The notes under the pieces are model-generated. The model saw only the letters and a list, made by a program, of their open reading frames with translations. It was not told the origin of the DNA and made no database searches. From Chitinophaga chungangae (lineage in GTDB: Bacteria > Bacteroidota > Bacteroidia > Chitinophagales > Chitinophagaceae), in contig NZ_JAGHKP010000002.1 of assembly GCF_017742215.1 (NCBI RefSeq), positions 1,274,737 to 1,338,736 on the forward strand: a stretch of DNA of 64,000 nucleotides, read 5' to 3'. Positions 17,574 to 26,875 of this stretch are shown here, piece by piece (the first letter of the stretch is position 1; each line of letters begins with the position of its first letter). The position numbers and the translations under genes were made by a program.

Positions 17574-17604
17574 TAACTTTTAGCTGTATTTTTAAATAAA
17601 TTTG
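17574..17604 (+). promoter_or_regulatory. Putative polysaccharide-locus promoter 2 (TAAC-N19-TAAATTTG)
   Basis: TAAC at 17574-17577, TAAATTTG at 17597-17604, spacer 19. Nearly the same as the element at 16059-16089, including TTTA after TAAC and ATTTTTAA before the second box. A TCCTGC/GCAGGA inverted repeat (17614-17619 with 17634-17639) falls in the leader of the downstream gene. Confidence 0.5.
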
Positions 17605-17701
17605 ACGATCCTATCCTGCGCTCCCTGAACGTGGCAGGAAGTTTGCGGAAGAGGACCAACATTTCAAAATAATTCGGGAACAGCTTTTTATCTGAACATA
17701 C

Positions 17702-20149
17702 ATGAAGAAATTATTATTTGTTCAATTTTTTTTGCTGGTTGGGCTATGTACATATGCACAAGTGCCTTCTCCCGCGCAGATGCAGCAAATAAAAATAGAG
17801 AACCTGTCCGATGAACAGATCCGTCAGATTGTGAGAGAGATGAAACAGAATAAGGTTTCGCTTGATCAGATAGATAGCTATGCCCAGCAAAAAGGAATTC
17901 CTCCGGCAGAGGCGGTCAAACTAAAAAGCAGGATTAAATCGCTGAACCTGGAAGCAGAGCTGAACGGCGCGCCCGCTGCCAGTTCAACGGATCAATCGTC
18001 AGAACGAACTGTCGATGAGGGTACGGTCACATCGGCAAAGGATATACAGCCTATGACGGAAGCGGAAAAAAGAAGATCGAAGATCTTCGGTACAGAGCTT
18101 TTCAGCAACAAGAACCTGACCTTCGAGCCGAACCTCCGCATGGCCACTCCTCCCAATTACCGCCTGGCAGCGGGTGACGAGCTGGTGATAGACGTATATG
18201 GTTATTCGGAAGTGCAGCACAAGGTAAAAGTAACGCCGGAAGGCCATGTGCGCATTCCTTACCTCGGGCCTGTGTATGTAAACGGGCTTACCGTTGATGA
18301 AGCGAAGAAACGCATCACGACGCAGCTTGCCACCATTTACGGCGGCATCAAGTCCGGGAACACTTTTGTACAGGTATCTCTCGGCAGCATCCGCAGCATC
18401 CGCGTATTGCTTATCGGGGAAGTGGTCCGCCCCGGTTCCTATACACTTCCTTCACTTGCTACCGTGGCCAATGCATTGTATGTTTCGGGGGGGCCGGATG
18501 AAAACGGTTCTTTCCGCTCCATCCAGGTGATCCGGAACGGGCAGCCGGTTGCGGATTTCGATCTTTATGACTTTCTCAGGAACGGCGACCTGAGCAACAA
18601 TATCGTATTGCAGGACCAGGACATCGTAAAGATCAATCCATATAAAACGCGGGTAGAGCTGAGCGGAGAAGTAAAGCGGCCCGCCATTTTCGAAGTGAAG
18701 CCGGGTGAGAGCCTGCAGGACGTCATCGATATCGCTGGCGGATATACGGATCTTTCCTATAAAGAAGCCATCCGGGCATACCGGATCAACAATAAAGAGC
18801 GGGAAGTGCTCAACATTTCCGCTGCAGAAATTGCGTCTTTCCCTCCCCGTTCCGGCGACCGGTATTTTGTGGAGGGCATCCTGGATCGTTTCACCAACCG
18901 TGTGCTGATCTCCGGCGCAGTGTTCTACCCGGGTGAATATGCGCTTGAAAACAACATGACCGTAGCGGACCTGATCAAAAAAGCCGCGGGTGTAAAGGAG
19001 GATGCTTCCCAGGGGCGCGCCATCGTTTTCAGGCAAAATGAAGATCTCACGCCCTCCTCGCTCAGCTTCAGCCTGCAGGACGTGCTGTCTGGCAAACAAT
19101 CCGTATCGTTGCGCAGGGAAGACAGCGTGGTGATCTATTCTAAACTTGCATTGCATGAAGATTACCAGATAAAGATCAGCGGCGAGGTGAACAACCCGGG
19201 ATATTTCAAATACGCGGATTCTCTTCGCGTCGAAGACCTGATATTGATGGCGGGCGGACTGAGCGATGCCGCATCCCTCAAAAGAGTGGAGGTAGCCAGG
19301 CGTATCCGCGGAAAAGAATACAGTCCTTCGGATTCCGCCATAGCTATCGTAGCACAGTTCGAAATCACCGACGATCTGAAACCGGTGAACGGATTTGCCC
19401 TGCAGCCCTTCGATGAGGTAATGGTAAGAAGGTCTCCCACCTATGCGGAACAATCCTCCGTTTCCATCGATGGCGAAGTGGTATATCCCGGCACCTACGC
19501 CATCAATTCCAAACGCGAGCGTATTTCCGACCTGATGAGAAGGGCCGGCGGCCTGAAATCCGAAGCTTATGCGGAAGGAGCATTGCTGCTGCGCAAAACC
19601 TTCACTAATGCTTCCGACAGCACGCTGCTCGAAAATAAGCTCCAGGTATATTACAACAAGCTGGAAGACAGCTCGGACATCAACAAATTACAAAGTTCCG
19701 TTACGCAAAAAAACCAGCTGCTGGGCATCAGCCTGAATGAGATCATCAAAAATCCCGGCTCCAAGTACGACCTGTACCTGGAAGAAGGCGACGAGATCAA
19801 AATCCCCAAAAGACTGCAGACGGTCCAGCTTTTCGGGGAAGTATATTTCCCTAAAAAAGTAAGATACGACAAGAGCGTCTCCTTCAGGGACTACATCCGC
19901 GGGGCCGGCGGCTTTACGGACAACGCGCTGAAAAGAAGAAGCTACGTGGTATATGCAAACGGGGATGTAAAAGGTGCCCGGAAAATACTGTTCTTTAACA
20001 GCTATCCCAAAGTGAAACCCGGCGCAGAGGTATATGTGCCGAAAAAAGGCGAGAAAAAAAGCTTGTCCAGCCAGGAAGCCCTCGGCATCACCACCGGCAT
20101 CGCTTCATTGGCGTTGATCATCGTGACCGTATTGGAAAAGATAAAATAG
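17702..20149 (+). CDS. Outer-membrane polysaccharide export protein (OPX/Wza family, multiple SLBB)
   Basis: 815 aa, about twice the length of E. coli Wza. It has a signal peptide at 1-20 ending TYAQ, a Gln-rich low-complexity N-terminus, then a polysaccharide-export domain around residues 155-230 (YRLAAGDELVIDVYGYSEV). Several SLBB-type beta-grasp repeats follow, recognisable from repeated LIGEVVRPGSY / SGEVNNPGYF / DGEVVYPGTY / LFGEVYFPKK motifs. A hydrophobic C-terminal segment (about 793-812) may cross the outer membrane like Wza's C-terminal helix. It forms the exit channel for the polymer and pairs with the Wzz-like protein encoded 31 bases downstream. Confidence 0.9.
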   Translation: MKKLLFVQFFLLVGLCTYAQVPSPAQMQQIKIENLSDEQIRQIVREMKQNKVSLDQIDSYAQQKGIPPAEAVKLKSRIKSLNLEAELNGAPAASSTDQSSERTVDEGTVTSAKDIQPMTEAEKRRSKIFGTELFSNKNLTFEPNLRMATPPNYRLAAGDELVIDVYGYSEVQHKVKVTPEGHVRIPYLGPVYVNGLTVDEAKKRITTQLATIYGGIKSGNTFVQVSLGSIRSIRVLLIGEVVRPGSYTLPSLATVANALYVSGGPDENGSFRSIQVIRNGQPVADFDLYDFLRNGDLSNNIVLQDQDIVKINPYKTRVELSGEVKRPAIFEVKPGESLQDVIDIAGGYTDLSYKEAIRAYRINNKEREVLNISAAEIASFPPRSGDRYFVEGILDRFTNRVLISGAVFYPGEYALENNMTVADLIKKAAGVKEDASQGRAIVFRQNEDLTPSSLSFSLQDVLSGKQSVSLRREDSVVIYSKLALHEDYQIKISGEVNNPGYFKYADSLRVEDLILMAGGLSDAASLKRVEVARRIRGKEYSPSDSAIAIVAQFEITDDLKPVNGFALQPFDEVMVRRSPTYAEQSSVSIDGEVVYPGTYAINSKRERISDLMRRAGGLKSEAYAEGALLLRKTFTNASDSTLLENKLQVYYNKLEDSSDINKLQSSVTQKNQLLGISLNEIIKNPGSKYDLYLEEGDEIKIPKRLQTVQLFGEVYFPKKVRYDKSVSFRDYIRGAGGFTDNALKRRSYVVYANGDVKGARKILFFNSYPKVKPGAEVYVPKKGEKKSLSSQEALGITTGIASLALIIVTVLEKIK

Positions 20150-20180
20150 TATTCAAAAGTACTTTGTAATTAATACATTC

Positions 20181-21260
20181 ATGGAGCAGACAACACTCCC
20201 TCCGCACAACAAGGACGAAGAACTATCGATAAAAGAACTGATCCTGAAGATCCGAAGCTGGGTACGTTATTTTTCAGGCAAATGGAAAATAATCACCGTG
20301 CTCGGCTTGTTGGGCGGAGCGCTCGGCTTTTTATACGCAAGTTTTCAAAAAACACAATACCTCGCCGAGCTCACCTTCATCCTGGAAGATAATTCGTCCA
20401 ACCCACTCGGGTCCTATTCGGGTATAGCCAGCCAGTTTGGTGTAGACCTGGGGGGAGCTTCTTCATCCAACGGCCTTTTCACGGAAGACAATATCCTCGA
20501 ATTTCTGAAATCGCGGCTGATGATAGAAAGAACACTGCTTTCAACCGCTGTTTCCAACGGCAAAAAAATAAGCCTGGCCGACTTCTACATCGAAATGACA
20601 GGCGCGCGGAAGAAGTGGGAGCAGAAAAAAAACCTCAAAGACGTTTCTTTCCCTTTAAATGCCAACCGCGCGGATTTTTCGCTTATGCAGGACAGTATCC
20701 TGAATGTCATTTACTCCAATATCGTCGAAAAAAACCTTGAGGTTGGCAAACTGGATAAAAAGCTCAGCTTCATCGAAGTGAAATGCACGTCTCCCAATGA
20801 AAAGTTCTCCAAGGCCTTTATCGAAAGACTGGTGAAGGAAGCCACCGAGTTCTATGTACAGACCAAAACAAAACGTCATAAATCCAATGTGGACAGGCTG
20901 CAGGAAAAAGCCGACTCGGTGGAGCGCCTGCTGAACCAGAAAACATATTCCGTTGCCGCCACGCAAGACCTGAACCTCAACCCAGCGCGCAGCGTTGCCG
21001 GTGTAAACCTGGAAGTGGGCACGAGAGATAAGCTGGTGCTGCAGACCATGTATGGGGAAGTGATCAAAAACCTGGAGATCAGCAAAATGGCCATGCTGCA
21101 GGAAACACCTATCATCCAGATCATCGACACCCCGATACTCCCGCTGGAAAAAGTAAAGGTAAGCAGGCTGAAAAGTCTCATACTCGGCGGCATGATCGCG
21201 GGGTTCCTCATCATACTGTTCCTTTTCGTCAAAAAACTTTATAACGAAAGCATGCGATAA
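20181..21260 (+). CDS. Wzz-like polysaccharide co-polymerase (chain-length determinant), no kinase domain
   Basis: 359 aa with the PCP layout: cytoplasmic start, transmembrane helix at about 33-54 (IITVLGLLGGALGFLYASF), a long periplasmic region with coiled-coil-like helices (about 200-300), and a second transmembrane helix near 331-352. The C-terminal tyrosine-kinase domain of Wzc-type proteins is absent and no separate BY-kinase gene is in the locus. Acts in the inner membrane to set polymer length and contact the OPX channel. Confidence 0.87.
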   Translation: MEQTTLPPHNKDEELSIKELILKIRSWVRYFSGKWKIITVLGLLGGALGFLYASFQKTQYLAELTFILEDNSSNPLGSYSGIASQFGVDLGGASSSNGLFTEDNILEFLKSRLMIERTLLSTAVSNGKKISLADFYIEMTGARKKWEQKKNLKDVSFPLNANRADFSLMQDSILNVIYSNIVEKNLEVGKLDKKLSFIEVKCTSPNEKFSKAFIERLVKEATEFYVQTKTKRHKSNVDRLQEKADSVERLLNQKTYSVAATQDLNLNPARSVAGVNLEVGTRDKLVLQTMYGEVIKNLEISKMAMLQETPIIQIIDTPILPLEKVKVSRLKSLILGGMIAGFLIILFLFVKKLYNESMR

Positions 21261-21304
21261 TATGCTGCGGAAGCCCAGGCCATGCAGTATTTAATAAATA
21301 AAAG

Positions 21305-22471
21305 ATGTTCGACAACGCCAAATTCAAGCTGATTCTTGTCGCAGGTGCCAGACCCAATTTCATAAAAATTGCGCCTTTAATGCATGCCCTGCAAAACCAC
21401 CCGGCTATTCACGCCATCCTCGTTCATACCGGGCAACACTATGATGAAAAAATGTCTGACCTCTTTTTCAGGCAGCTGAATATTCCCCAGCCGGATATCA
21501 ACCTGGAGGTAGGCTCGGCATCGCATGCCGTTCAAACCGCCCGCATCATGGAAGGGTTTGAGCAGGTTTGTCTCAAGGTAAAGCCGGATATGGTGCTGGT
21601 TGTGGGAGATGTGAACAGCACGGTGGCCTGCACCCTGGTAGCATCCAAAATGGGCATCAAAACCGCGCACTATGAAGCCGGTCTCCGCAGCCGGGACCGC
21701 TCCATGCCGGAAGAGATCAACCGCCTGGTAACCGATTCCATCAGCGATTATTTTTATACCACCAGCATCGATGCAGACGAAAACCTGCTGAAAGAAGGGG
21801 TAGACGCCTCGACGATACATATGGTAGGCAACCTGATGATAGATACGCTGGCAAAAAATCTTCCCAATATCAACAGTTCTGCACTGACGCTGAACCTCAT
21901 CAATAAAGACCGGTCCATCGCCTGGGGAACCGATTTCACCAAGGATAACTTCGGCGTAATGACCTTTCACCGTCCTTCCAATGTAGACGACAGGCAACAA
22001 CTGCTCACGCTCGTAAAGATCTGGGGCAAGATCGCCGCCCATATGCCTTTGCTGTTCCCCATCCACCCGAGGACCTATAAAAATATCCAGCTGTTCGGGC
22101 TGCAGGAAGAAGTAGATAAAATAGCACAACTCTATCTCGTTGAATCGCTCGGTTATTTCGAATTCATTTCCCTGGTAAGGAATGCCCGCTTTGTGCTCAC
22201 CGATTCCGGCGGTATCCAGGAAGAAACCACATACCTGAACATCCCCTGCCTCACTGTACGGCCGAATACCGAAAGGCCTGTGACCATCTGGGAAGGCAGC
22301 AATAAACTGATAAGGATAGAAGATATAGAGGATGAGATCATGCTTATCCTGAAAGGACAGGGCAAAAAAGGCAAAGCCCCGAAATTCTGGGATGGCCATA
22401 CCGCTACGAGGATCGTACAACTGATCGAGAAAATCGCCGGCAAAACAGCGTATGCCGTGCAGCATCAGTAG
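21305..22471 (+). CDS. wecB: UDP-N-acetylglucosamine 2-epimerase, non-hydrolysing
   Basis: 388 aa GT-B-fold enzyme interconverting UDP-GlcNAc and UDP-ManNAc. Family hallmarks: AGARPNFIKIAPL, HTGQHYDEKMSDLFF, AHYEAGLRSRD, MPEEINR and LTDSGGIQEE. Full length. With the dehydrogenase at 16256 it could supply an N-acetylhexosaminuronic acid; with WecE and WecF later in the locus it recalls the enterobacterial common antigen pathway. Cytoplasmic. Confidence 0.92.
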   Translation: MFDNAKFKLILVAGARPNFIKIAPLMHALQNHPAIHAILVHTGQHYDEKMSDLFFRQLNIPQPDINLEVGSASHAVQTARIMEGFEQVCLKVKPDMVLVVGDVNSTVACTLVASKMGIKTAHYEAGLRSRDRSMPEEINRLVTDSISDYFYTTSIDADENLLKEGVDASTIHMVGNLMIDTLAKNLPNINSSALTLNLINKDRSIAWGTDFTKDNFGVMTFHRPSNVDDRQQLLTLVKIWGKIAAHMPLLFPIHPRTYKNIQLFGLQEEVDKIAQLYLVESLGYFEFISLVRNARFVLTDSGGIQEETTYLNIPCLTVRPNTERPVTIWEGSNKLIRIEDIEDEIMLILKGQGKKGKAPKFWDGHTATRIVQLIEKIAGKTAYAVQHQ

Positions 22472-22502
22472 GTGGCCAATTATCCGAAAAACCTTTGTTA
22501 CT

Positions 22503-24401
22503 ATGAATTATCTGTTTAAAAAAGTTGACGAGTTCTATAATAAAAAAATAGACGGCAGGGGATTGGCCGTATTCAGAATTCTTTATTGCCTTGTGCTGCT
22601 CGCAGAAGTGATCCAGTTCTTTTACTTCAGGCACCTGGTATTTGATAAGATCCCCTTCATCGAGGAAGGCCCTATAGATCCCACCATCCCTATATTATTA
22701 TGGATAGCCTGCATCATTTTCCTGGTATTCGGATGTTTCACAAGGCTGGCGAGCATCGTCAACTATTTATTTTCCCTGATATTCATCGGCACCATCACCT
22801 CATATGAGTACCATATGTTCTACGTGTACATGGGGCTGAACTGCCTGTTCATCTTTCTGCCGGTTTCTCAATGCTGGTCTCTGGACAGACTGTTTAAAAA
22901 GCTAAGATACTCCGGCATCCATACTCAGTACGATCCTCCAATGACCGTTCCTGCACTGGCTTATACGCTGCCCGTATTTATCACCGTCGGTTATGTATAT
23001 ATCGATTCCGTATTTTTTAAGATCACGTCCTATAATTGGATGAGCGGCCTGGGTATGTGGGTGCCTTCCTCGCTGCCCATGATAACCCATTCCAACGCCT
23101 CCTTTCTGCTGGACAACGAATTCCTGATCAAATTCCTGGGTTACCTCACGCTTGCCTTCGAAACAGTATTCGTTTTTCTTTTCTGGTTCAGGAAGTTCAG
23201 GGTTCCCCTGCTGATCATTGGTCTCGGCTTGCATATCGGCATCCTCGTTCAGTTCCCTATTCCCTGGTTCGCACTTGGTTACTCAGCGATCTACCTGCTA
23301 ATGGTGCCGGTGAAGGTCTGGAAAAAGTTATTCACCAGGACCAAAGCCTCCAGCCCTGTACTGACGTTCTATTACGACCTGGAGTGTCCGCTTTGCCTGC
23401 GAACCAAAATTGTCATCGAACACCTGGACGTTGCCGGTAAAATAAAATTTGCATCCGTACAGTCATACGCATCCGCGGAGCCCGCATTAAAAGATATTCC
23501 CGAAGAAACACTTCTGCTTGACATACACAGCGTCGATAAAAAAGGAAAGGTCTACAAAGGCGTAGATAGTTATATCCGGGCTTTCCGGAGCATTTTCTAC
23601 CTGAAACCGCTCAGCTGGCTGCTGCGCATACCCGGGATCTATCATCTTGCCGGAAAAGTTTACCGGTTCACCGCGGAGAACAGGACCAGGCACAGGTGTA
23701 CTGAAGCCAATTGCGGCTTCAAGCCGCAGATACTGCCCGGTGCGGAGAACCAGGTGAAGATCATGGAGAACATCTCCCTGAAAGATCTGAAAGTGGCTGG
23801 CATCCTGGCCGGTGTGCTGTTCCTGACCTTGCTCCAGCTGAATACGACCTATAACTCCGCGTTCATCAAAAATCTCCGGGAAAGCTCCGGTTTTGAGAGC
23901 ACGAAGCCCGGAAGGACGATCGGGAAAGCGTCCACCGGTCTTTCCATCATCACCAGGACCCTTTTTGGCATTACCACTCATGCGGTGTTTATGGATTTTC
24001 ACTTCAACAAGTATAACCACATCATCGCCATCACCTATAAACCGCAGGACGGCGGAGCACCGGTATTCCTGCCGATCATCGATGAGAAAGGCATGCCCGG
24101 CTTCTATATCTATGGCCCCAACTGGGTAAAGTGGACATTCCGCGTAAATGCGCCCAATGTGAATACCCGGGAACTGGAAACAGGCATCAGGGACTTTACC
24201 GCCTTCTGGGCGCACAGAAATAATGTGGATCTCAACAACGCGACATTCGAAATACTTGTAAAAAAGGTGGAAACTCCCGTTATCTGGAGAAAACATTTCC
24301 TCGAGGAACAGATCCGGCATCCATGGCAGTCTGCCGGCGAAATAACCTGGGAGAACCGCCAGTTTAAAGTAGTAAGTTTATCGCCCATTGAATCACTGTG
24401 A
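22503..24401 (+). CDS. HTTM-domain membrane protein fused to DUF393 (DCC) thiol-disulfide domain
   Basis: 632 aa from the ATG at 22503; an upstream start at 22452 lies inside wecB and is unlikely. The N-terminal ~280 residues contain several membrane helices resembling the HTTM / vitamin K-dependent carboxylase-like family (GRGLAVFRILYCLVLLAEV). Then comes a DUF393 domain with a thioredoxin-like CxxC: FYYDLECPLCLRTK. A further helix and a C-terminal soluble domain of about 150 residues follow. Activity unknown. In a polysaccharide locus it may modify the glycan or its carrier at the membrane. Confidence 0.75.
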   Translation: MNYLFKKVDEFYNKKIDGRGLAVFRILYCLVLLAEVIQFFYFRHLVFDKIPFIEEGPIDPTIPILLWIACIIFLVFGCFTRLASIVNYLFSLIFIGTITSYEYHMFYVYMGLNCLFIFLPVSQCWSLDRLFKKLRYSGIHTQYDPPMTVPALAYTLPVFITVGYVYIDSVFFKITSYNWMSGLGMWVPSSLPMITHSNASFLLDNEFLIKFLGYLTLAFETVFVFLFWFRKFRVPLLIIGLGLHIGILVQFPIPWFALGYSAIYLLMVPVKVWKKLFTRTKASSPVLTFYYDLECPLCLRTKIVIEHLDVAGKIKFASVQSYASAEPALKDIPEETLLLDIHSVDKKGKVYKGVDSYIRAFRSIFYLKPLSWLLRIPGIYHLAGKVYRFTAENRTRHRCTEANCGFKPQILPGAENQVKIMENISLKDLKVAGILAGVLFLTLLQLNTTYNSAFIKNLRESSGFESTKPGRTIGKASTGLSIITRTLFGITTHAVFMDFHFNKYNHIIAITYKPQDGGAPVFLPIIDEKGMPGFYIYGPNWVKWTFRVNAPNVNTRELETGIRDFTAFWAHRNNVDLNNATFEILVKKVETPVIWRKHFLEEQIRHPWQSAGEITWENRQFKVVSLSPIESL

Positions 24402-24406
24402 CCGGT

Positions 24407-25255
24407 ATGAACGAAAGATCCCTTATAATAGGAGCTAACAGTTTCATAGGAAGTTACCTGGCACGGGCCATCCAGCCTTTCAGGGAGGTGACAGGCGTAT
24501 ATCATCAAAACACCGACCGCCTGCCTGCCGGAATGCGGCAGGTACCGGTGGAGCAGCTCGGCGTGTTGGAAACCGGCTTTCGGGAAGTCTATATCGTGAG
24601 CGCATTTATACAGCGCGGTAAATGGGATGTGCAGGCGCGGAGAAAAGCTTTCCGGACGAATGTGGAACTGGTGGGAGATATCTGCGAAAAGTTTGCCGGC
24701 AGCAGGATCATTCTCTGCTCATCCGTATCGGTTTATAACGTACAGGAAGATACGGTCACCGAACAAAGCAGCAAGAGCGCCCTCAATGAATACGGCGTAT
24801 CCAAGCTATGGAGCGAAAAGATCGTGACAGGGACAGATAATTTCGCCCTTCTGCGGTTCTCTTCCGTTTTCGGCACCGGCATGAACATGGATACCATCCT
24901 GCCGCAATATGTTAAACAGGCGCTGGAGCGGAAGGAGATCACTGTTTACGGGGAAGGCAAACGGCTGCAAAATTACCTGCATGTACAGGACGCCGCCGGA
25001 TATCTTTGGGCTGCCGCCAACAGCCGGGAGAATGGCGAATTCCTGGCCTGCGCGCCTGAAAGCATCTCCAACCTCGACCTTGCCAGGCTCATTGCGGAGG
25101 AAACGGGCAGCGTGGTGAAGTTAACAGGTGAAGATCATTCGCCGTCTTTTGTATACAACAATACGTTCACTGCCAGGACCCTGAAATATCATCCGGGCGT
25201 ATCCATGCAGGAAGGCGTGAAAGAAATTATAAAATGGATAAAAAAAGAGTTTTAG
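24407..25255 (+). CDS. NAD-dependent epimerase/dehydratase (extended SDR)
   Basis: 282 aa from ATG 24407; an overlapping GTG at 24398 is possible. Rossmann start LIIGANSFIGSYLA, catalytic Ser in LCSSVSVYN and a YGVSK motif supplying Tyr and Lys, as in extended SDRs acting on nucleotide sugars. Substrate unknown. It overlaps the ATP-grasp gene by 22 bases, so it is translationally coupled to an SDR / ATP-grasp / HAD / acyltransferase group. Confidence 0.8.
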   Translation: MNERSLIIGANSFIGSYLARAIQPFREVTGVYHQNTDRLPAGMRQVPVEQLGVLETGFREVYIVSAFIQRGKWDVQARRKAFRTNVELVGDICEKFAGSRIILCSSVSVYNVQEDTVTEQSSKSALNEYGVSKLWSEKIVTGTDNFALLRFSSVFGTGMNMDTILPQYVKQALERKEITVYGEGKRLQNYLHVQDAAGYLWAAANSRENGEFLACAPESISNLDLARLIAEETGSVVKLTGEDHSPSFVYNNTFTARTLKYHPGVSMQEGVKEIIKWIKKEF

Positions 25256-26214
25256 TTACGGGTATCGGGGGCAATGTGGGCCAGGGAATCATCCGTAATA
25301 TCCTGAAATGCAATTACGACGTCGAGATAACCGGGACGAATATCAGCAGTTTTTCCGCGGGCAACCACCTGTGCGACAGGTTCCACGAAGTGCCGTATGC
25401 CTATGATCCGGCATTTCTTCCCGCCATCCGCGCCATCGTGGAGCAGGAAGGCATAGACCTCGTTATCCCTTCCACCGATTACGAAGTATATTACCTCTCG
25501 GCGAACAGCGCCTCGATCGGCGCGAAAGTGGCTGCTTCCGGGCCGGTAGCGGCAGAGCTGTACCTGGACAAATTTCTTAGCTACCAGCATCATAGCCGGC
25601 ATAATATTCCCTTTGCGGCATCCCTGCTTCCCTCCGCATACCAGTCGGAATTCGACGGGATCATTGTAAAGCCCAGGAAAGGCCGAGGGTCCAGGGGACT
25701 GCACATCAATCCTTCTGACCTCACGCCCTACAGTGACGAAGAATACATGGTGCAGCGGTTTGCAAGAGGAAAGGAGATTACTACCGCTTTTTATGTGACC
25801 AGGGAAGGCAAGCTGCATGGTGCCATTACCCTCATGCGCTCCCTGGAAAACGGCGCCACATCGCAATGCCGGGTGGTATTCGATTACGATGACGCGCTCG
25901 TTCCCATCCTGCAAAAAATGATCGCGCATGCCGATATCAGGGGCGCTGCGAACCTTCAGTCCATCGTGACGGAAGAAGGTGAGATCGTGCCCTTTGAAGT
26001 GAATTGCAGGATATCCGGCACTAATTCCATCAGGTCTAATTTCGGGTTCGAAGACGTTAAATATACCTTGCAAGAATACCTGTACAATACCAGTCCGGAC
26101 AAACCGGCCATCAAACCCGGCGTAGCCGTGAGGATACTGATGGATGTCATTTACCCGGATGTGACCGATTTCGATCAATGTAAGGACAATTCCGCAGGGT
26201 TTCACATCTTTTAA
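25234..26214 (+). CDS. ATP-grasp ligase-like protein
   Basis: 326 aa. The N-terminal preATP-grasp Rossmann-like part (VLVTGIGGNVGQGIIRN) is followed by an ATP-grasp fold with a Gly/Lys-rich loop (VKPRKGRGSRG) and a metal-binding end (IVPFEVNCRISGTNS). It resembles carbamoyl-phosphate-synthase-like ATP-grasp proteins found in polysaccharide loci. Such enzymes make amide or ester links via an acyl phosphate; amidation of a sugar uronic acid is possible but only inferred from the uronic-acid dehydrogenase in the same locus. Confidence 0.78.
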   Translation: MDKKRVLVTGIGGNVGQGIIRNILKCNYDVEITGTNISSFSAGNHLCDRFHEVPYAYDPAFLPAIRAIVEQEGIDLVIPSTDYEVYYLSANSASIGAKVAASGPVAAELYLDKFLSYQHHSRHNIPFAASLLPSAYQSEFDGIIVKPRKGRGSRGLHINPSDLTPYSDEEYMVQRFARGKEITTAFYVTREGKLHGAITLMRSLENGATSQCRVVFDYDDALVPILQKMIAHADIRGAANLQSIVTEEGEIVPFEVNCRISGTNSIRSNFGFEDVKYTLQEYLYNTSPDKPAIKPGVAVRILMDVIYPDVTDFDQCKDNSAGFHIF

Positions 26215-26226
26215 CACCAGGCACCG

Positions 26227-26874
26227 ATGAAAAAAGAACCGATCAGATACATACTTTTCGACGCTGCCAACACCTTGATACACAAACCGCTCATTTGGGA
26301 CAGGATGGAGGCGGTATTCCGCCGGCATGGCCTTCAAGTGGACGGCAGGGCGTTGCGCATACATCATAAACTGATCTCGGAACTGATCGAGTTCCCGGAC
26401 AAAACCTCCGCGGAATTTTATCATCAATTCAATTCCGAATTGCTTTTCTCCCTGGGCATACTCCCCGGGGATGCTTTACTGAAAGACATCTTCGACAGCT
26501 GCACCTATCTGCCCTGGGAGAAATTCGACGATACGGCGATCCTCTCCCGGACCGGCCTGCCGATGGGCGTACTGTCCAATTTCAATAACGGGCTGGGAGG
26601 GGTCATGAACAATCTGTTCGGCCACCTTTTCACAGACATCATCGTATCGGAAGAAAGGCAGTTAAGAAAACCGGACGCTGCATTTTACGAGCTCGCCCAG
26701 GAGGCCATCGGCCTACCGGCTGACCAGATCCTGTACATCGGCGATTCCCTGAAACTTGATATATTGCCGGGAATACGGATGGGCTGGAATGTATTACTGA
26801 TCGACAGACTGGAAATATTTACGGCGTCTCCCCTGTCCATACCCTCCCTTGAACGAATAAAAAACTATCTGTAA
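26227..26874 (+). CDS. HAD-superfamily hydrolase
   Basis: 215 aa. Motif I is degenerate: LFDAANTL has DAANT where most phosphatases have DxDGT, so the second acidic residue is missing. Motif II is GVLSNFNN, Lys is in RKPDAAFY, and motif IV is YIGDSLKLD. The nucleophile Asp is kept. The loss of the general-acid Asp suggests a non-phosphatase HAD (as in dehalogenases) or altered activity. It sits 12 bases after the ATP-grasp gene and one base before the NeuD-type gene. Confidence 0.78.
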   Translation: MKKEPIRYILFDAANTLIHKPLIWDRMEAVFRRHGLQVDGRALRIHHKLISELIEFPDKTSAEFYHQFNSELLFSLGILPGDALLKDIFDSCTYLPWEKFDDTAILSRTGLPMGVLSNFNNGLGGVMNNLFGHLFTDIIVSEERQLRKPDAAFYELAQEAIGLPADQILYIGDSLKLDILPGIRMGWNVLLIDRLEIFTASPLSIPSLERIKNYL

Positions 26875-26875
26875 C

